Source of the DNA: Actinomycetota bacterium
GTDB lineage: Bacteria > Actinomycetota > Actinomycetes > Actinomycetales > Microbacteriaceae
Direction: 5' to 3'
Length of the DNA stretch: 62,533 bases
NCBI GenBank assembly: GCA_018268515.1
Contig: JAFDWK010000001.1
Location: 1 to 62,533 of the forward strand
Below are positions 27,994 through 36,584 of the stretch, in pieces. Under the pieces are notes generated by a model that was not told the origin of the DNA, made no database searches, and was given only the letters and a program-made list of their open reading frames with translations. Numbering within the stretch: the first letter of the stretch is position 1; each line of letters opens with the position of its first letter. A program made the translations under genes and the position numbers.

Positions 27994-28272
27994 GTGGCAG
28001 AGCGGACCGGGCCGGAGAAGGCGCTGGCGGCGATCGTCGTGCGCAGCTGGAGCGACGAGGCGTTCCGCATCGATCTGCTGGCCGACGGCTCGGCAGCGCT
28101 GGAATCCAACGGATTCACCGTGCCGGAGGGCAAGCAGGTACGGGTGGTCGCGGACACCGAGGACGTCGTCCACCTGGTGCTGCCCCTGCGTCCGGCCGGG
28201 CTGACGGACGAGGAGCTCGAGGCCGTCGAGGAAGGATGGGCTCCCGTCCCGCCGTGCGATTTCGCCCCGTGA
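27994..28272 (+). CDS. NHLP-type (nitrile hydratase-like leader peptide) RiPP precursor, orphan
   Basis: 92 residues from GTG 27994 with a very strong GGAGGAGG ribosome binding site. Residues 9-66 align by eye with the N-terminal part of nitrile hydratase alpha: VVRSWSDEAFRIDLLADG, then GFTVPEGKQVRVVADTEDV and HLVLPLRP. The metal-binding CTLCSC motif of the enzyme is absent and is replaced by LTDEELEAVEEG, as in NHLP (TOMM-type) precursor leaders. The last 11 residues (WAPVPPCDFAP, with one Cys) would be the core if cleavage follows EEG. No YcaO, lanthionine, radical-SAM or peptidase-transporter gene is nearby. Secreted product or unmodified orphan: undecided. Confidence 0.7.
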   Translation: MAERTGPEKALAAIVVRSWSDEAFRIDLLADGSAALESNGFTVPEGKQVRVVADTEDVVHLVLPLRPAGLTDEELEAVEEGWAPVPPCDFAP

Positions 28273-28305
28273 GGGCGCCCGCGCGGACCGGCCGGCGGGA
28301 TCGGC

Positions 28306-28893
28306 TCAGCGGCGCTTGTCGAGTCGTGCGTCCAAGCCGTTGCGGACCGCCGGCCACTCGTGGGGGAGGATCGAGTACACCACGGTGTCGCGGAAGGCGC
28401 CGTCGGCTCCGATCCGGTGATTGCGCAGGATCCCGTCCTGCTTCGCGCCGAGCCGCTCGATCGCCGCACGGGACTGCCGGTTGTGGAAGTGCGTGCAGAA
28501 CTGCACCCGGATCGCGTCGCACGTTTCGAAGGCGTGCTCCAGCAGCAGGCGCTTGGCGGACGGGTTCACGGCGGTGCCGTGCACCTCGGGCGAGAGCCAG
28601 GTGTAGCCGATCTCCACGACGCGGTTGGGCTGGTCGATGGCGCAGTAGCTCGTCATCCCCACGGCGCGCCCGGTGTCCAGCCGCACGACGGCGAACGGGT
28701 TCATGAATCCGTCGGCGCGCCGGGCGAGACGCCGCACGATCTCCTCCGGAACGTCCTCGGCGGAAGGCACCGAGGTGTACCAGCGGTCCTCGAGCCCCGC
28801 GGTGGCGGCGGCGAGGTCCTCGGCGTGCTCGGGTGCGAGCGGCTCCAGTCGTACGAAGTCGTTCTCGAGGGTGACCGGCGTGAGGAAGTCCAT
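28306..28893 (-). CDS. GNAT-family N-acetyltransferase
   Basis: 195 residues. The N-terminal VTLENDFVRLEPL strand, EIGYTWLSPEVHGTAVNPSA core and RAAIERLGAKQDGILRNH tail fit the RimJ/RimL acetyltransferase_3 group, whose members acetylate small molecules or protein N-termini. It is convergent with the NHLP-type peptide gene, ending 34 bases from its stop, and probably has its own leaderless promoter. A link to modifying that peptide is conceivable but not supported. Confidence 0.85.
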   Translation of the reverse strand: MDFLTPVTLENDFVRLEPLAPEHAEDLAAATAGLEDRWYTSVPSAEDVPEEIVRRLARRADGFMNPFAVVRLDTGRAVGMTSYCAIDQPNRVVEIGYTWLSPEVHGTAVNPSAKRLLLEHAFETCDAIRVQFCTHFHNRQSRAAIERLGAKQDGILRNHRIGADGAFRDTVVYSILPHEWPAVRNGLDARLDKRR

Positions 28894-28899
28894 GGTCCG

Positions 28900-28905
28900 A
28901 GCGTA
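28900..28905 (-). promoter_or_regulatory. Leaderless -10 box TACGCT
   Basis: TACGCT on the minus strand, 6 bases before the acetyltransferase ATG, no ribosome binding site. Confidence 0.45.
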
Positions 28906-28943
28906 CCGGGACGCATGGGGCGTCCCGATACGCTCGCCGGGGC

Positions 28944-30095
28944 TCAGAGCGCGGCCTGGCGGGCCCTGACGGCCTCGCGCACGGCCGGGAACAGCGGGTG
29001 GTCCGCGTCGAGGCCGGTGACCTCCGCGACCAGCTCCTCCGCGACCAGCGTGCGCAGCATCCCCTGCAGCCGCACGGCCTCCTCATCGGCCGGGTCCGCG
29101 AACGCCAGCGCAGCGCCCATCGCCCCCACCAGCGCGGCGGTGCCGAGTCCCCTCTCGGCGGCCTCCGCGGCGGGTTCTGTGAAGCGCTCGTGGCGCGACA
29201 GCTTGCGCAGCGGCTGCCGTCCCACGCGCTGCACGGTGTCGGGCAGCGCGGGGTTGCGGAACCGGTCGATGATCTTCGCGCGGTAGTCGGCGAGGTCCTG
29301 CGGATCCAGCCCGTGGCGCGCGACCAGCACGGCCGAGGTCTCGATGAGGGCTGCGCCCACCGCGGTCTCGATCGCGGGATCGGCGAGCGATTCCGCGATC
29401 GTCGCGTGCCCCGCCGCGGCGCCGAGGTAGGCGGTCGCGGCATGACCCGTGTTGACGGTGAACAGCTTGCGCTCGATGTACGGCGCCAGAGAGTCGACGA
29501 AATGGGCGCCCGGGATCCTCGGGGGGTTCCCCGCGAACGGCACGGCCTCGATCGCCCACTCGAAGTACGGCTCCACGGTGACGTCGATGCCCGCGGAGGC
29601 CTGCGGCGCCGGGACGATGCGATCGACCGCGGTGTTGGCGAACACGGCCCGTGCCAGCAGCTCCTCGGCGCGGTCGCCCGCGGCGGCGGCGATCTCGTCG
29701 CGCAGCCGGTCGGTCGCGCCGATGGCGTTCTCGCATGCCATGATCGCGACCGGGGGCGCCTCCGACCCGCGGCGTTCGAGCCCCGCGGCGATCACCGGGG
29801 CCACGAAGCGGAGCACGGTCGGGCCGACCGCGGTGGTGACGACGGCGGCCGAGGCGACGGCGTCGGCCGCCGCCTCGGGGGCGCGGCGGCTGTCGACCGC
29901 CCTGAATCCGGTCACCACGTGGTCGCGGCCGCCCGGCCCGGCCTCATGCACGGTGTACTCCGACGCCGCGTTGATGGCGTCGACGAGCTCGGAGGCGACA
30001 TCGGAGAACACCAGGTCGTAGCCGGCCTCGTGCAGCAGCAGGCCGACGAAGCCGCGCCCGATGTTGCCCGCGCCGAAGTGCACCGCGATGGGCAT
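28944..30095 (-). CDS. mtlD: Mannitol-1-phosphate 5-dehydrogenase
   Basis: 383 residues; oxidises mannitol-1-phosphate to fructose-6-phosphate with NAD. GAGNIGRGFVG at 8-18 is the family NAD motif. The ERKLFTVNTGHAATAYLGA segment carries the conserved active-site Lys-x-x-x-x-N-x-G-H. It overlaps the EIIA stop by one base and is the last gene of the PTS operon. Confidence 0.96.
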   Translation of the reverse strand: MPIAVHFGAGNIGRGFVGLLLHEAGYDLVFSDVASELVDAINAASEYTVHEAGPGGRDHVVTGFRAVDSRRAPEAAADAVASAAVVTTAVGPTVLRFVAPVIAAGLERRGSEAPPVAIMACENAIGATDRLRDEIAAAAGDRAEELLARAVFANTAVDRIVPAPQASAGIDVTVEPYFEWAIEAVPFAGNPPRIPGAHFVDSLAPYIERKLFTVNTGHAATAYLGAAAGHATIAESLADPAIETAVGAALIETSAVLVARHGLDPQDLADYRAKIIDRFRNPALPDTVQRVGRQPLRKLSRHERFTEPAAEAAERGLGTAALVGAMGAALAFADPADEEAVRLQGMLRTLVAEELVAEVTGLDADHPLFPAVREAVRARQAAL

Positions 30096-30526
30096 CAGCC
30101 GTTCACCGCCGAGAGCAGCGCGTACAGCTCCTCCGCGGTGGCCGCGGCGGAGAGGCGGGCGACGTCGTCCTCCTCGGAGAACGTGATCGCGATCTGCGAC
30201 AGGATCTCCAGGTGCTCGTCGCCCCTGCCGGCGATGCCGATCACGAAGGTCACCGGGTCACCCGCCCAGTCGACGCCGCCGTCGTAGCGGATCACGCACA
30301 GGGCGGACGCGAGGATCTCGTCCTTCGCCTCGTTCGTGCCGTGCGGGATGGCCAGGCCGTTGCCCATGAAGGTGGACACCGTCTGCTCGCGCTGGCGCAT
30401 CGCGTCGAGGTAGGCGGGGGTCACCGCGCCGGCCTCGACGAGGAGGCCTGCGGCTTCCTGCAGCGCCTCCTCCTGCGTGGCGGAGCCGGCATGGACGCGG
30501 ACGCGGTCCGGGGTCAGGATGCTCAT
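30095..30526 (-). CDS. mtlF: Mannitol PTS EIIA component
   Basis: 143 residues, PTS_EIIA_2 fold. The phospho-accepting histidine is His62 in AIPHGTNEA. It receives phosphate from HPr and passes it to the EIIB domain of the permease encoded just upstream. Stand-alone EIIA next to an EIIBC permease is the Gram-positive arrangement, in contrast to the fused E. coli MtlA. Confidence 0.95.
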   Translation of the reverse strand: MSILTPDRVRVHAGSATQEEALQEAAGLLVEAGAVTPAYLDAMRQREQTVSTFMGNGLAIPHGTNEAKDEILASALCVIRYDGGVDWAGDPVTFVIGIAGRGDEHLEILSQIAITFSEEDDVARLSAAATAEELYALLSAVNG

Positions 30527-30550
30527 CTCGGATTCCTCTCGTGGATCGGG

Positions 30551-32161
30551 TCAGGCGTCGCCGTCGGTCTGACGGCGGACCATCTCGACGACCTCGTCGT
30601 ATTGGGGTGCGTTCATGAAGTTGTCCACCGACACGTGGATCGCGTCGCCGTTGCGCGCCTTCGCGCGGTCGGTGAGCTGCTGCTGGGTGACGATCAGATC
30701 CTCCGAGCCGTCGAGGTTCGCGATCGCGCGGTTGGTGACCTCGATCCCCTCGACGCCGGCCTTCTTGATCTTGTTCCGCAGCACGCTCGCCCCCATCGCG
30801 GACGACCCCATCCCGGCGTCGCAGGCGAAGACGATGCGCGAGATGCGCCGGTCGGTCGCGACGGGTGCCGCGGCGGAGGCCGCGCCGGCCGTCGACGCGC
30901 GCAGCGCGTCCATCGCGGCGGAGGACTTGCCCTTGTTCGCCTCGGTCTGCGCGATCGCCGCGCCGAACGTGTCGGCCTCGGTCGCCAGGTCGCGCTTGCG
31001 CGAGGCGCGCAGGATCACGCCGGCGATGAGGAACGTGACGGTTGCGGCGAGCAGCACCGACAGGTACACGATCAGCAGGTTGCCGAACCCTCCGGCCGCA
31101 GGGCTGAGGGCGGCAGCGGTGACGGCGATGATGCTGCCGGGCGCGGCCGGGAAGGCCAGACCTCCGCCGAGGACCATGTTCGTCGTGACGCCGGTCGCGC
31201 CGCCCGCGATGAGCGCGAGGATCGTCATCGGCTTGCTCAGCGCATACGGGAAGTAGATCTCGTGGATGCCGCCGAAGAAGTGGATGATGATGGCTCCCGG
31301 CGCCGAGGCCTTCGCCTCGCCGAGACCGAAGAAGGTGAAGGCGAGCAGCAGGCCGAGACCCGGTCCGGGGTTCGCCTCGATGAGGAACAGGATCGATTTG
31401 CCGACGTTCGTCGCCTGCTCGATGCCGAGCGGCGTGAACACGCCGTGGTTGATGGCGTTGTTCAGGAAGAGCACCTTGGCGGGCTCGACGATGATCGAGA
31501 CGATCGGGAGCAGGTGGATCGACACCAGCCAGGCGACCACGGTGCCGAGCACGGCGCTGATCCCGAGCATCACGGGGCCGAATCCGAAGAATCCGACGAT
31601 CGCGAGCAGCATGCCGAGGATGCCGGCGGAGAAGTTGTTCACCAGCATCTCGAAGCCGGGTCTGATCTTGCCGTCCCAGATCCGGTCCATCCACTTGGTG
31701 AGCAGACCTGCGAGCGGGCCCATGATCATCGCGCCCAGGAACATCGGGATGTCCGTGCCGACGATCACGCCCATCGTGGCGATGCTCGCGACCACGCCGC
31801 CGCGCTCGCCGTACACGATGCGTCCGCCGGTGTTGGCGATGAGCAGCGGCAGCAGGTACGTCACCATGGGGCCGACGAGGCCGACGTACTGCAGGAAGGT
31901 GGTGCCGTCCGGGGCCTTCGCGAGCGCGGTCATCGCGCCCTTCCAGCCGATCGCGTCGGCGTTGCCGAAGCCGCCGAGCAGGTCGGCGACGGGGTGCCAC
32001 TGGCCGAGCCAGCCCACCGCGATGAAGAGCATCGTGATGAAGCCCCAGGCGATGAAAGCGGCGATGTTGGGCATGATCATGCCCGAGAGGAAGGTTCCGA
32101 AGCGCTGGACCCCGACTCGGGCCCTGTTCACTCCGGAGGGGGTTGCTGACGTCGTCGTCAT
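30551..32161 (-). CDS. mtlA: Mannitol PTS EIICB permease
   Basis: 536 residues. The EIIC membrane domain spans about residues 20-395, with the conserved GIHEIYFPY loop starting at 298. An Ala/Thr-rich linker follows, and the EIIB domain has its phosphocysteine at Cys447 in FACDAGMGSS. It imports mannitol with phosphorylation. The ATG has an upstream GGAGAGAT ribosome binding site. Confidence 0.96.
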   Translation of the reverse strand: MTTTSATPSGVNRARVGVQRFGTFLSGMIMPNIAAFIAWGFITMLFIAVGWLGQWHPVADLLGGFGNADAIGWKGAMTALAKAPDGTTFLQYVGLVGPMVTYLLPLLIANTGGRIVYGERGGVVASIATMGVIVGTDIPMFLGAMIMGPLAGLLTKWMDRIWDGKIRPGFEMLVNNFSAGILGMLLAIVGFFGFGPVMLGISAVLGTVVAWLVSIHLLPIVSIIVEPAKVLFLNNAINHGVFTPLGIEQATNVGKSILFLIEANPGPGLGLLLAFTFFGLGEAKASAPGAIIIHFFGGIHEIYFPYALSKPMTILALIAGGATGVTTNMVLGGGLAFPAAPGSIIAVTAAALSPAAGGFGNLLIVYLSVLLAATVTFLIAGVILRASRKRDLATEADTFGAAIAQTEANKGKSSAAMDALRASTAGAASAAAPVATDRRISRIVFACDAGMGSSAMGASVLRNKIKKAGVEGIEVTNRAIANLDGSEDLIVTQQQLTDRAKARNGDAIHVSVDNFMNAPQYDEVVEMVRRQTDGDA

Positions 32162-32239
32162 GGTGGATCTCTCCTGATTCTCGGTGTGCGGTGCGGCCCC
32201 CGGAGCGGCCGTTTCGGGTTGCGGTGGTTCTGGGTGTGG

Positions 32240-33892
32240 CTATCCGGCGGCGTCCAGGGCGGCCGCGCGTGCCGAGGCGGCGTCGTCCACAGCGAGCGCC
32301 GCGGCGGCGATGCGCCGGGCGTCGTCGAGCGTCTGCCCGGCGAGCGCGTGGCGCACGTCCGCCAGGGCGGAGGGCGCCATCGAGAGCGAGCCGACGCCGA
32401 GGCCTGCGAGCACGACGGCCAGCAGGGGATCGGCGGCGGCCTCGCCGCACACCCCCACGGGCTTGCCGAGCGCGCTGCCCGCCCGCGCCACCTCGGCGAC
32501 CAGGCGCAGGACCGCGGGGTGCCAGGGATCCTGGAAGGAGGCGACGGATCCGAGCAGGCGGTCGGCGGCCATCGTGTACTGGGTGAGGTCGTTCGTCCCG
32601 ATCGACGCGAAGTCGGCGTGCGCGAGCAGGCGGTCGGCGAGGAGCGCCGACGCGGGCACCTCGACCATGATCCCGGCCGTGCGCAGGCCGTGCTCCCGGG
32701 CGAGGGCCGTGAAGTACGCGGTCTCCTCGACGGTGGCGACCATGGGGGCCATGACCCACAGATCCGCCTCGGTCTCCGCGTCCGCCTCGGCGAGCGCGGT
32801 GAGCTGCTCGCGCAGGATGTCCTCGCTGGCCCGGAGCGCGCGCAGGCCGCGCAGCCCGAGCGCGGGATTCTCCTCGTGCGCGTCGTTGAGGAACGGCAGG
32901 GGCTTGTCGGCACCGGCGTCGAGCACGCGGACGACGACCTTCTTGCCGGCGAACGCGGAGAGCAGCTCCCGGTACGCCGCGCGCTGCTGGGAGACGGTCG
33001 GTGCGTGCGTCGCGGACAGGAAGAGGAACTCGGTGCGGAACAGGCCGACACCCTCGGCCCCACGGGCGACGGCGTCGGCGGCGTCGCCGGGCTTGCCGAG
33101 GTTCGCGAGCAGGGCGATCGGCGTGCCGTCGGCCAGCGCGCCGGGGCTCGGCGGCGCATCGTCGGCGGCCCGGCGTTCGGCGGCGCGTTCGGCGGCCCGC
33201 CCGAGCTCTTCCGCGGTGGGCTCCGTGACGACCGTGCCGCTCGCGGCGTCCACGATCACGGTCTCCCCGTCGGCGAGTGCCGTCGCATCCCCGGCTCCGA
33301 CGATCGCGACGATGCCCTTCTCCCTCGCCAGGATCGCGGTGTGCGAGGTCGGACCGCCGTCGGTCGTGACGAGGGCGAGCACCTTGTCGAGGTCCAGCAG
33401 CGCGGTGTCCGCCGGTGCGAGGTCGCGTGCGACGAGCACGAACGGGTGGCCCGGATCCGGGACGCCCGGTGCAGGAACGCCGCGGAGGCGTGCGAGCACG
33501 CGCTGCGCGATGTCGTCGAGGTCGGCGGCGCGCTCGCCGAGATAGCCTCCGACCGCCTCGAGGGAGGCGCGGAAGCCGGCGAACGCGTCGTGCACGGCCC
33601 ACTCCGCGGTGGAACCCGCGGCGATCCGCTCCTCGACCTCGTCGGCGAGCGTCGGGTCCTCGGCGATCATGGCCTGCGCCTCGAGCACCTCCGCCGCGGC
33701 ACCGTCCACGGCCCCGGCGCGCCGGGTGAGATCGGCGGCCACGTGCGAGATCGCCTCCTGCACGCGCACACGCTCGGCAGCGGCACCCGCCGTGCTCGGC
33801 GCCTGGTCCGGCGCGGGGAGCGCCTCCGCCATCCGCTGGACGGGCCCGGTCGCGACGCCCTGACCGATCCCGACGCCTCTGAGCGCGGCCAT
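32240..33892 (-). CDS. ptsI: PTS enzyme I
   Basis: 550 residues; takes phosphate from PEP and passes it to HPr. The active His is His184 in GGPTSHTAILARE. The PEP-binding TEFLFL and the C-terminal VGVCGEAAADP with the catalytic Cys are intact. It is a little short of the usual 570. The first residue overlaps the HPr stop. In this genome the general PTS genes share an operon with the mannitol permease, so mannitol may control the whole PTS. Confidence 0.96.
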   Translation of the reverse strand: MAALRGVGIGQGVATGPVQRMAEALPAPDQAPSTAGAAAERVRVQEAISHVAADLTRRAGAVDGAAAEVLEAQAMIAEDPTLADEVEERIAAGSTAEWAVHDAFAGFRASLEAVGGYLGERAADLDDIAQRVLARLRGVPAPGVPDPGHPFVLVARDLAPADTALLDLDKVLALVTTDGGPTSHTAILAREKGIVAIVGAGDATALADGETVIVDAASGTVVTEPTAEELGRAAERAAERRAADDAPPSPGALADGTPIALLANLGKPGDAADAVARGAEGVGLFRTEFLFLSATHAPTVSQQRAAYRELLSAFAGKKVVVRVLDAGADKPLPFLNDAHEENPALGLRGLRALRASEDILREQLTALAEADAETEADLWVMAPMVATVEETAYFTALAREHGLRTAGIMVEVPASALLADRLLAHADFASIGTNDLTQYTMAADRLLGSVASFQDPWHPAVLRLVAEVARAGSALGKPVGVCGEAAADPLLAVVLAGLGVGSLSMAPSALADVRHALAGQTLDDARRIAAAALAVDDAASARAAALDAAG

Positions 33893-34173
33893 CAGGCGGC
33901 TCCCTCGTCATGGTCGGTCGAGAGCAGGTCGGAGAGCAGGTCCAGAGCCGCCTCGGCGGTGTCGCCCTCGGCGGTGAGGGTCGCATAGTCGCCCTGCTCG
34001 AGGCCGAGCGCGATGACGCCGAGGATGCTCGCGGCATTCACCGCCTTGCCCGAGTCCTTCGCGATCGTCACGGGGATCCCGGTCTCCTTGGCGGCCTGTG
34101 CGAAGAGCTTCGCGGGGCGGGCGTGCAGCCCGTGCGAGGATCCGATGCGGACGGTGCGGGTGAGCGCGGTCAT
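33892..34173 (-). CDS. ptsH: PTS phosphocarrier HPr
   Basis: 93 residues. The phospho-histidine is His17 in GLHARPAKLF. A Ser at 49 in AASILGVIAL is at the position of the regulatory Ser46 of Firmicutes HPr. An acidic C-terminal tail (STDHDEGAA) is present. It overlaps EIIB upstream and EI downstream by 1-4 bases. One of two HPr-like genes in the window. Confidence 0.95.
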   Translation of the reverse strand: MTALTRTVRIGSSHGLHARPAKLFAQAAKETGIPVTIAKDSGKAVNAASILGVIALGLEQGDYATLTAEGDTAEAALDLLSDLLSTDHDEGAA

Positions 34174-34481
34174 GGCGTTCCTTTCGATGCGTTCTCGTCG
34201 AGGAGGGCGTGCACGAGGGCGAGCGTGCGCGTGCCCTGGAGGTCGGCGAAAGCCTCCTCCGGAAGTACCGCGATGCGGGCGCGCGGCGCTCGCGCGCCGA
34301 TCTCCTCGCGTCGTTCGGCGATGTGAGGGCCCACGAGGATCACATCGGCGAAGGGATCGATGCGGTCCACCGAAGCGGCCGCGACCTCCCAGCCGTGGCC
34401 GTCCGCCTGTGCTGCTCTGCGCAGCCGTCCGGCGACGAAGGTGCTGGAGGCACCGGCGCCGCAGATCACCTGGATCCTCAT
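34170..34481 (-). CDS. Stand-alone PTS EIIB component (lactose/cellobiose type)
   Basis: 103 residues. VICGAGASSTF near the N-terminus is the phosphocysteine loop (Cys7), and the alternating beta/alpha pattern fits the PTS_IIB lactose/cellobiose family. DVILVGPHIAERREEI matches the middle of that fold. No matching EIIC or EIIA of that family lies in the window. ATG 34481 is chosen by homology. It is the first gene of the PTS operon and could be a regulatory phospho-carrier, for instance acting on the divergent MtlR. Confidence 0.8.
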   Translation of the reverse strand: MRIQVICGAGASSTFVAGRLRRAAQADGHGWEVAAASVDRIDPFADVILVGPHIAERREEIGARAPRARIAVLPEEAFADLQGTRTLALVHALLDENASKGTP

Positions 34482-34541
34482 CGATTCATCCCTTCCCGGC
34501 CATTCTTCGGAGGGAGGGAGGACCGGGGCCACCAGGATCTC

Positions 34542-34572
34542 TTCCGCCCCGGCGGAACGACGGTTCCGCCCC
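34542..34572. promoter_or_regulatory. Candidate MtlR operator repeats
   Basis: TTCCGCC-CC-GGCGGAA (34542-34557) is a perfect inverted repeat, and TTCCGCCCC recurs at 34564-34572 in direct orientation. The elements sit in the divergent spacer between the PTS operon and the activator gene. Confidence 0.45.
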
Positions 34573-34640
34573 TCAACGTCGCGGATCCTGACATGATGAA
34601 GAAGGCCCGTGCGGGGCGCGGGGAAGGCGAAGGGACAAGG

Positions 34641-36575
34641 GTGTCGACTCGACGGCAGGACCGGCTGCTGAGCGCGCTGCTGCGTGAGGACGCGTGGATC
34701 GCGGGCCCGCGTCTGGCGGATCTGCTCGGGGTGACCCCGCGCAGTGTCCGTGCCTACGTCACGGCGCTCAACGCGCGGGTGCCCGGAGGAGACGCCGTGC
34801 TCTCCGGCTCCTCGGGCTACCGCGCCGGAGCGTCCGCGCGCGCCGCACTCGCCGCGCGCTCGGGGGACGACGCGACGCCGCGGGCGCGACTGCATGTCCT
34901 GGTCCGCTCACTCCTGGACGAGGCGGACGGCATCGACGTCTTCGACACCGCGGAGCGCCTGCACGTGAGCGAGGCGACTCTCGAGGCGGATCTCGCAAAG
35001 GTGCGTTCGCTGCTGGACGGCGCGTCTGCAGACGGCGGGCTCGTGCTGGAGCGCGACCGCGACATCGTGCGGCTGCGCGGCGGTGAATGGGAGCAGCGCC
35101 GGTTGCTGAGCCGGCTCGCGCACGACGAGATGGACGCGGCCGAGTTTCCGGTGGATCCGTTCCGGCTCGCTCTCGGCGGCGGAACGATCCCGGCCGAGGC
35201 GGTCGGGCCGTTCCGCACGGCGCTGGTCGCGGCGCTGAGCGACCTCGGCTACTACGTCAACGAGCTCGCGATCGCCGACGTCCTGCTGCACATCGCGATC
35301 GCCGCCGATCGCGTGGCGTCGGGGCGGGAGCTGGACGGAGCCGAGGCGAATGCGGAGCCGGTACCCGATCCCGTCGCCGAGGTGATCGGGCGGCTCGCCC
35401 GCACTCAGCTCGGGGTGGAGCTCGGCACCGGCGATCTGGCGCATCTCGCCCGGCTGGTGCTGACGCGGATCGTGACGCCGGGCGGCACGGATCCCGCGAC
35501 GCTGGCGCGGGCCGGCCTCGACCCCGTCGTCGAGGCCGCGGTGCGGGAGGTCGTGCGGCAGGCGTCGACCGACTACCAGGTCGATCTGGACGACGACGCG
35601 TTCGTGCTCCGGCTCGCGCTGCACGTGCAGAACCTGCTGCGTCGCGTGCAGGAGGAGTCGCGCACCCGCAATCCGCTCACGCGCTCGCTCAAGTCGGCCT
35701 ATCCGATGCTCTTCGAGGTCGCGGTGTCGGTCGTGAGCGGTCTGCAGGAGCGGCTGGGCCTGCGTGCCGACGACGACGAGATCGCCTACGTCGCGATGCA
35801 CATCGGAGGCCGGCTCGAGCGCAGTCGACGCGCGGAGTCCCTCCTCACCGCGACGATCGTCTGCCCCGGCTACTACGAACTGCACGAGGTGCTCCGCTCC
35901 CGCGTGGACCACTCGCTCGGGCAGGGTATCGAGGTCGTGCGCGTCATCACCGCGATGGATCCGGGCGAGGACGAGATCGACACCGACCTCGTGCTCAGCA
36001 CGGTCCCCTTGCCGGGGGCCGCGGAGCGGGTGGTGCTCATCCAGCCGTTCCTCACCGAGGCCGACGTCGAGCGGGTGCAGCAGGCGGCGGCCCGGCTGCG
36101 GCGCGCCCGTCGTCTCACCCGGCTGCGCGAAGAGCTCTCCCGCTATCTGTCCGCGGACGCGTTCGTGTCCCCGCTGCCCGATGCGGGGGAGGAGGAGATC
36201 ATCCGTCTCCTCGGAGGGCGTCTGATCCAGGCGGGCCTGATCGGCGAGGACTACATCGAGAACACGATCCAGCGGGAGCGGCTCTCCTCGACGGCGTTCA
36301 GCGACGCGCTCGCGGTGCCGCATGCGCTGCAGATGACGGCGCAGCGCACGGCGATCGCCGTGGGGGTCGCGGCGGGCTCGGTGGCGTGGGGGCTGGGGCG
36401 CGTGCGGGTGGTCGCGCTCGCGGCCTTCAGCGAGCAGGACAGGGACGCGTTCCAGACCGTGTTCGAGCAGCTCGTGGAGGTGTTCGGCGAAGGGGACAGC
36501 GTGCAGCGCATCGTCCGTCGCAGCGCGACGTTCGCCGGCTTCCTGGACGAGCTCGTCGCCGTGATCGACGGCTGA
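34641..36575 (+). CDS. mtlR: MtlR-like PTS-controlled transcriptional activator
   Basis: About 644 residues from GTG 34641, which follows GAAGGGA; ATG 34593 or 34596 are alternatives. Domains in order: N-terminal helix-turn-helix (about 10-60), a second winged-helix-like segment, two PRDs (about 190-410), a degenerate EIIB-like segment with VCPGYYELHEVLRSRVDH, and a C-terminal EIIA-type domain with DALAVPHALQ, the histidine equivalent of the EIIA site. Phosphorylation by HPr and EII components should report mannitol flux. It is divergent from the PTS operon. Confidence 0.88.
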   Translation: MSTRRQDRLLSALLREDAWIAGPRLADLLGVTPRSVRAYVTALNARVPGGDAVLSGSSGYRAGASARAALAARSGDDATPRARLHVLVRSLLDEADGIDVFDTAERLHVSEATLEADLAKVRSLLDGASADGGLVLERDRDIVRLRGGEWEQRRLLSRLAHDEMDAAEFPVDPFRLALGGGTIPAEAVGPFRTALVAALSDLGYYVNELAIADVLLHIAIAADRVASGRELDGAEANAEPVPDPVAEVIGRLARTQLGVELGTGDLAHLARLVLTRIVTPGGTDPATLARAGLDPVVEAAVREVVRQASTDYQVDLDDDAFVLRLALHVQNLLRRVQEESRTRNPLTRSLKSAYPMLFEVAVSVVSGLQERLGLRADDDEIAYVAMHIGGRLERSRRAESLLTATIVCPGYYELHEVLRSRVDHSLGQGIEVVRVITAMDPGEDEIDTDLVLSTVPLPGAAERVVLIQPFLTEADVERVQQAAARLRRARRLTRLREELSRYLSADAFVSPLPDAGEEEIIRLLGGRLIQAGLIGEDYIENTIQRERLSSTAFSDALAVPHALQMTAQRTAIAVGVAAGSVAWGLGRVRVVALAAFSEQDRDAFQTVFEQLVEVFGEGDSVQRIVRRSATFAGFLDELVAVIDG

Positions 36576-36584
36576 GGCGCAGGG

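Noticed and set aside
27994-28272. Functional nitrile hydratase alpha subunit
   Set aside because: Only the N-terminal helical part is similar; the CTLCSC metal-binding motif and the catalytic C-terminal half are missing, and no beta subunit is nearby.
30258-34037. 1259-codon minus-strand frame across the PTS operon
   Set aside because: It is an out-of-phase reading of the same strand as mtlA, ptsI and ptsH, made almost entirely of Arg, Ala, Gly and Pro.
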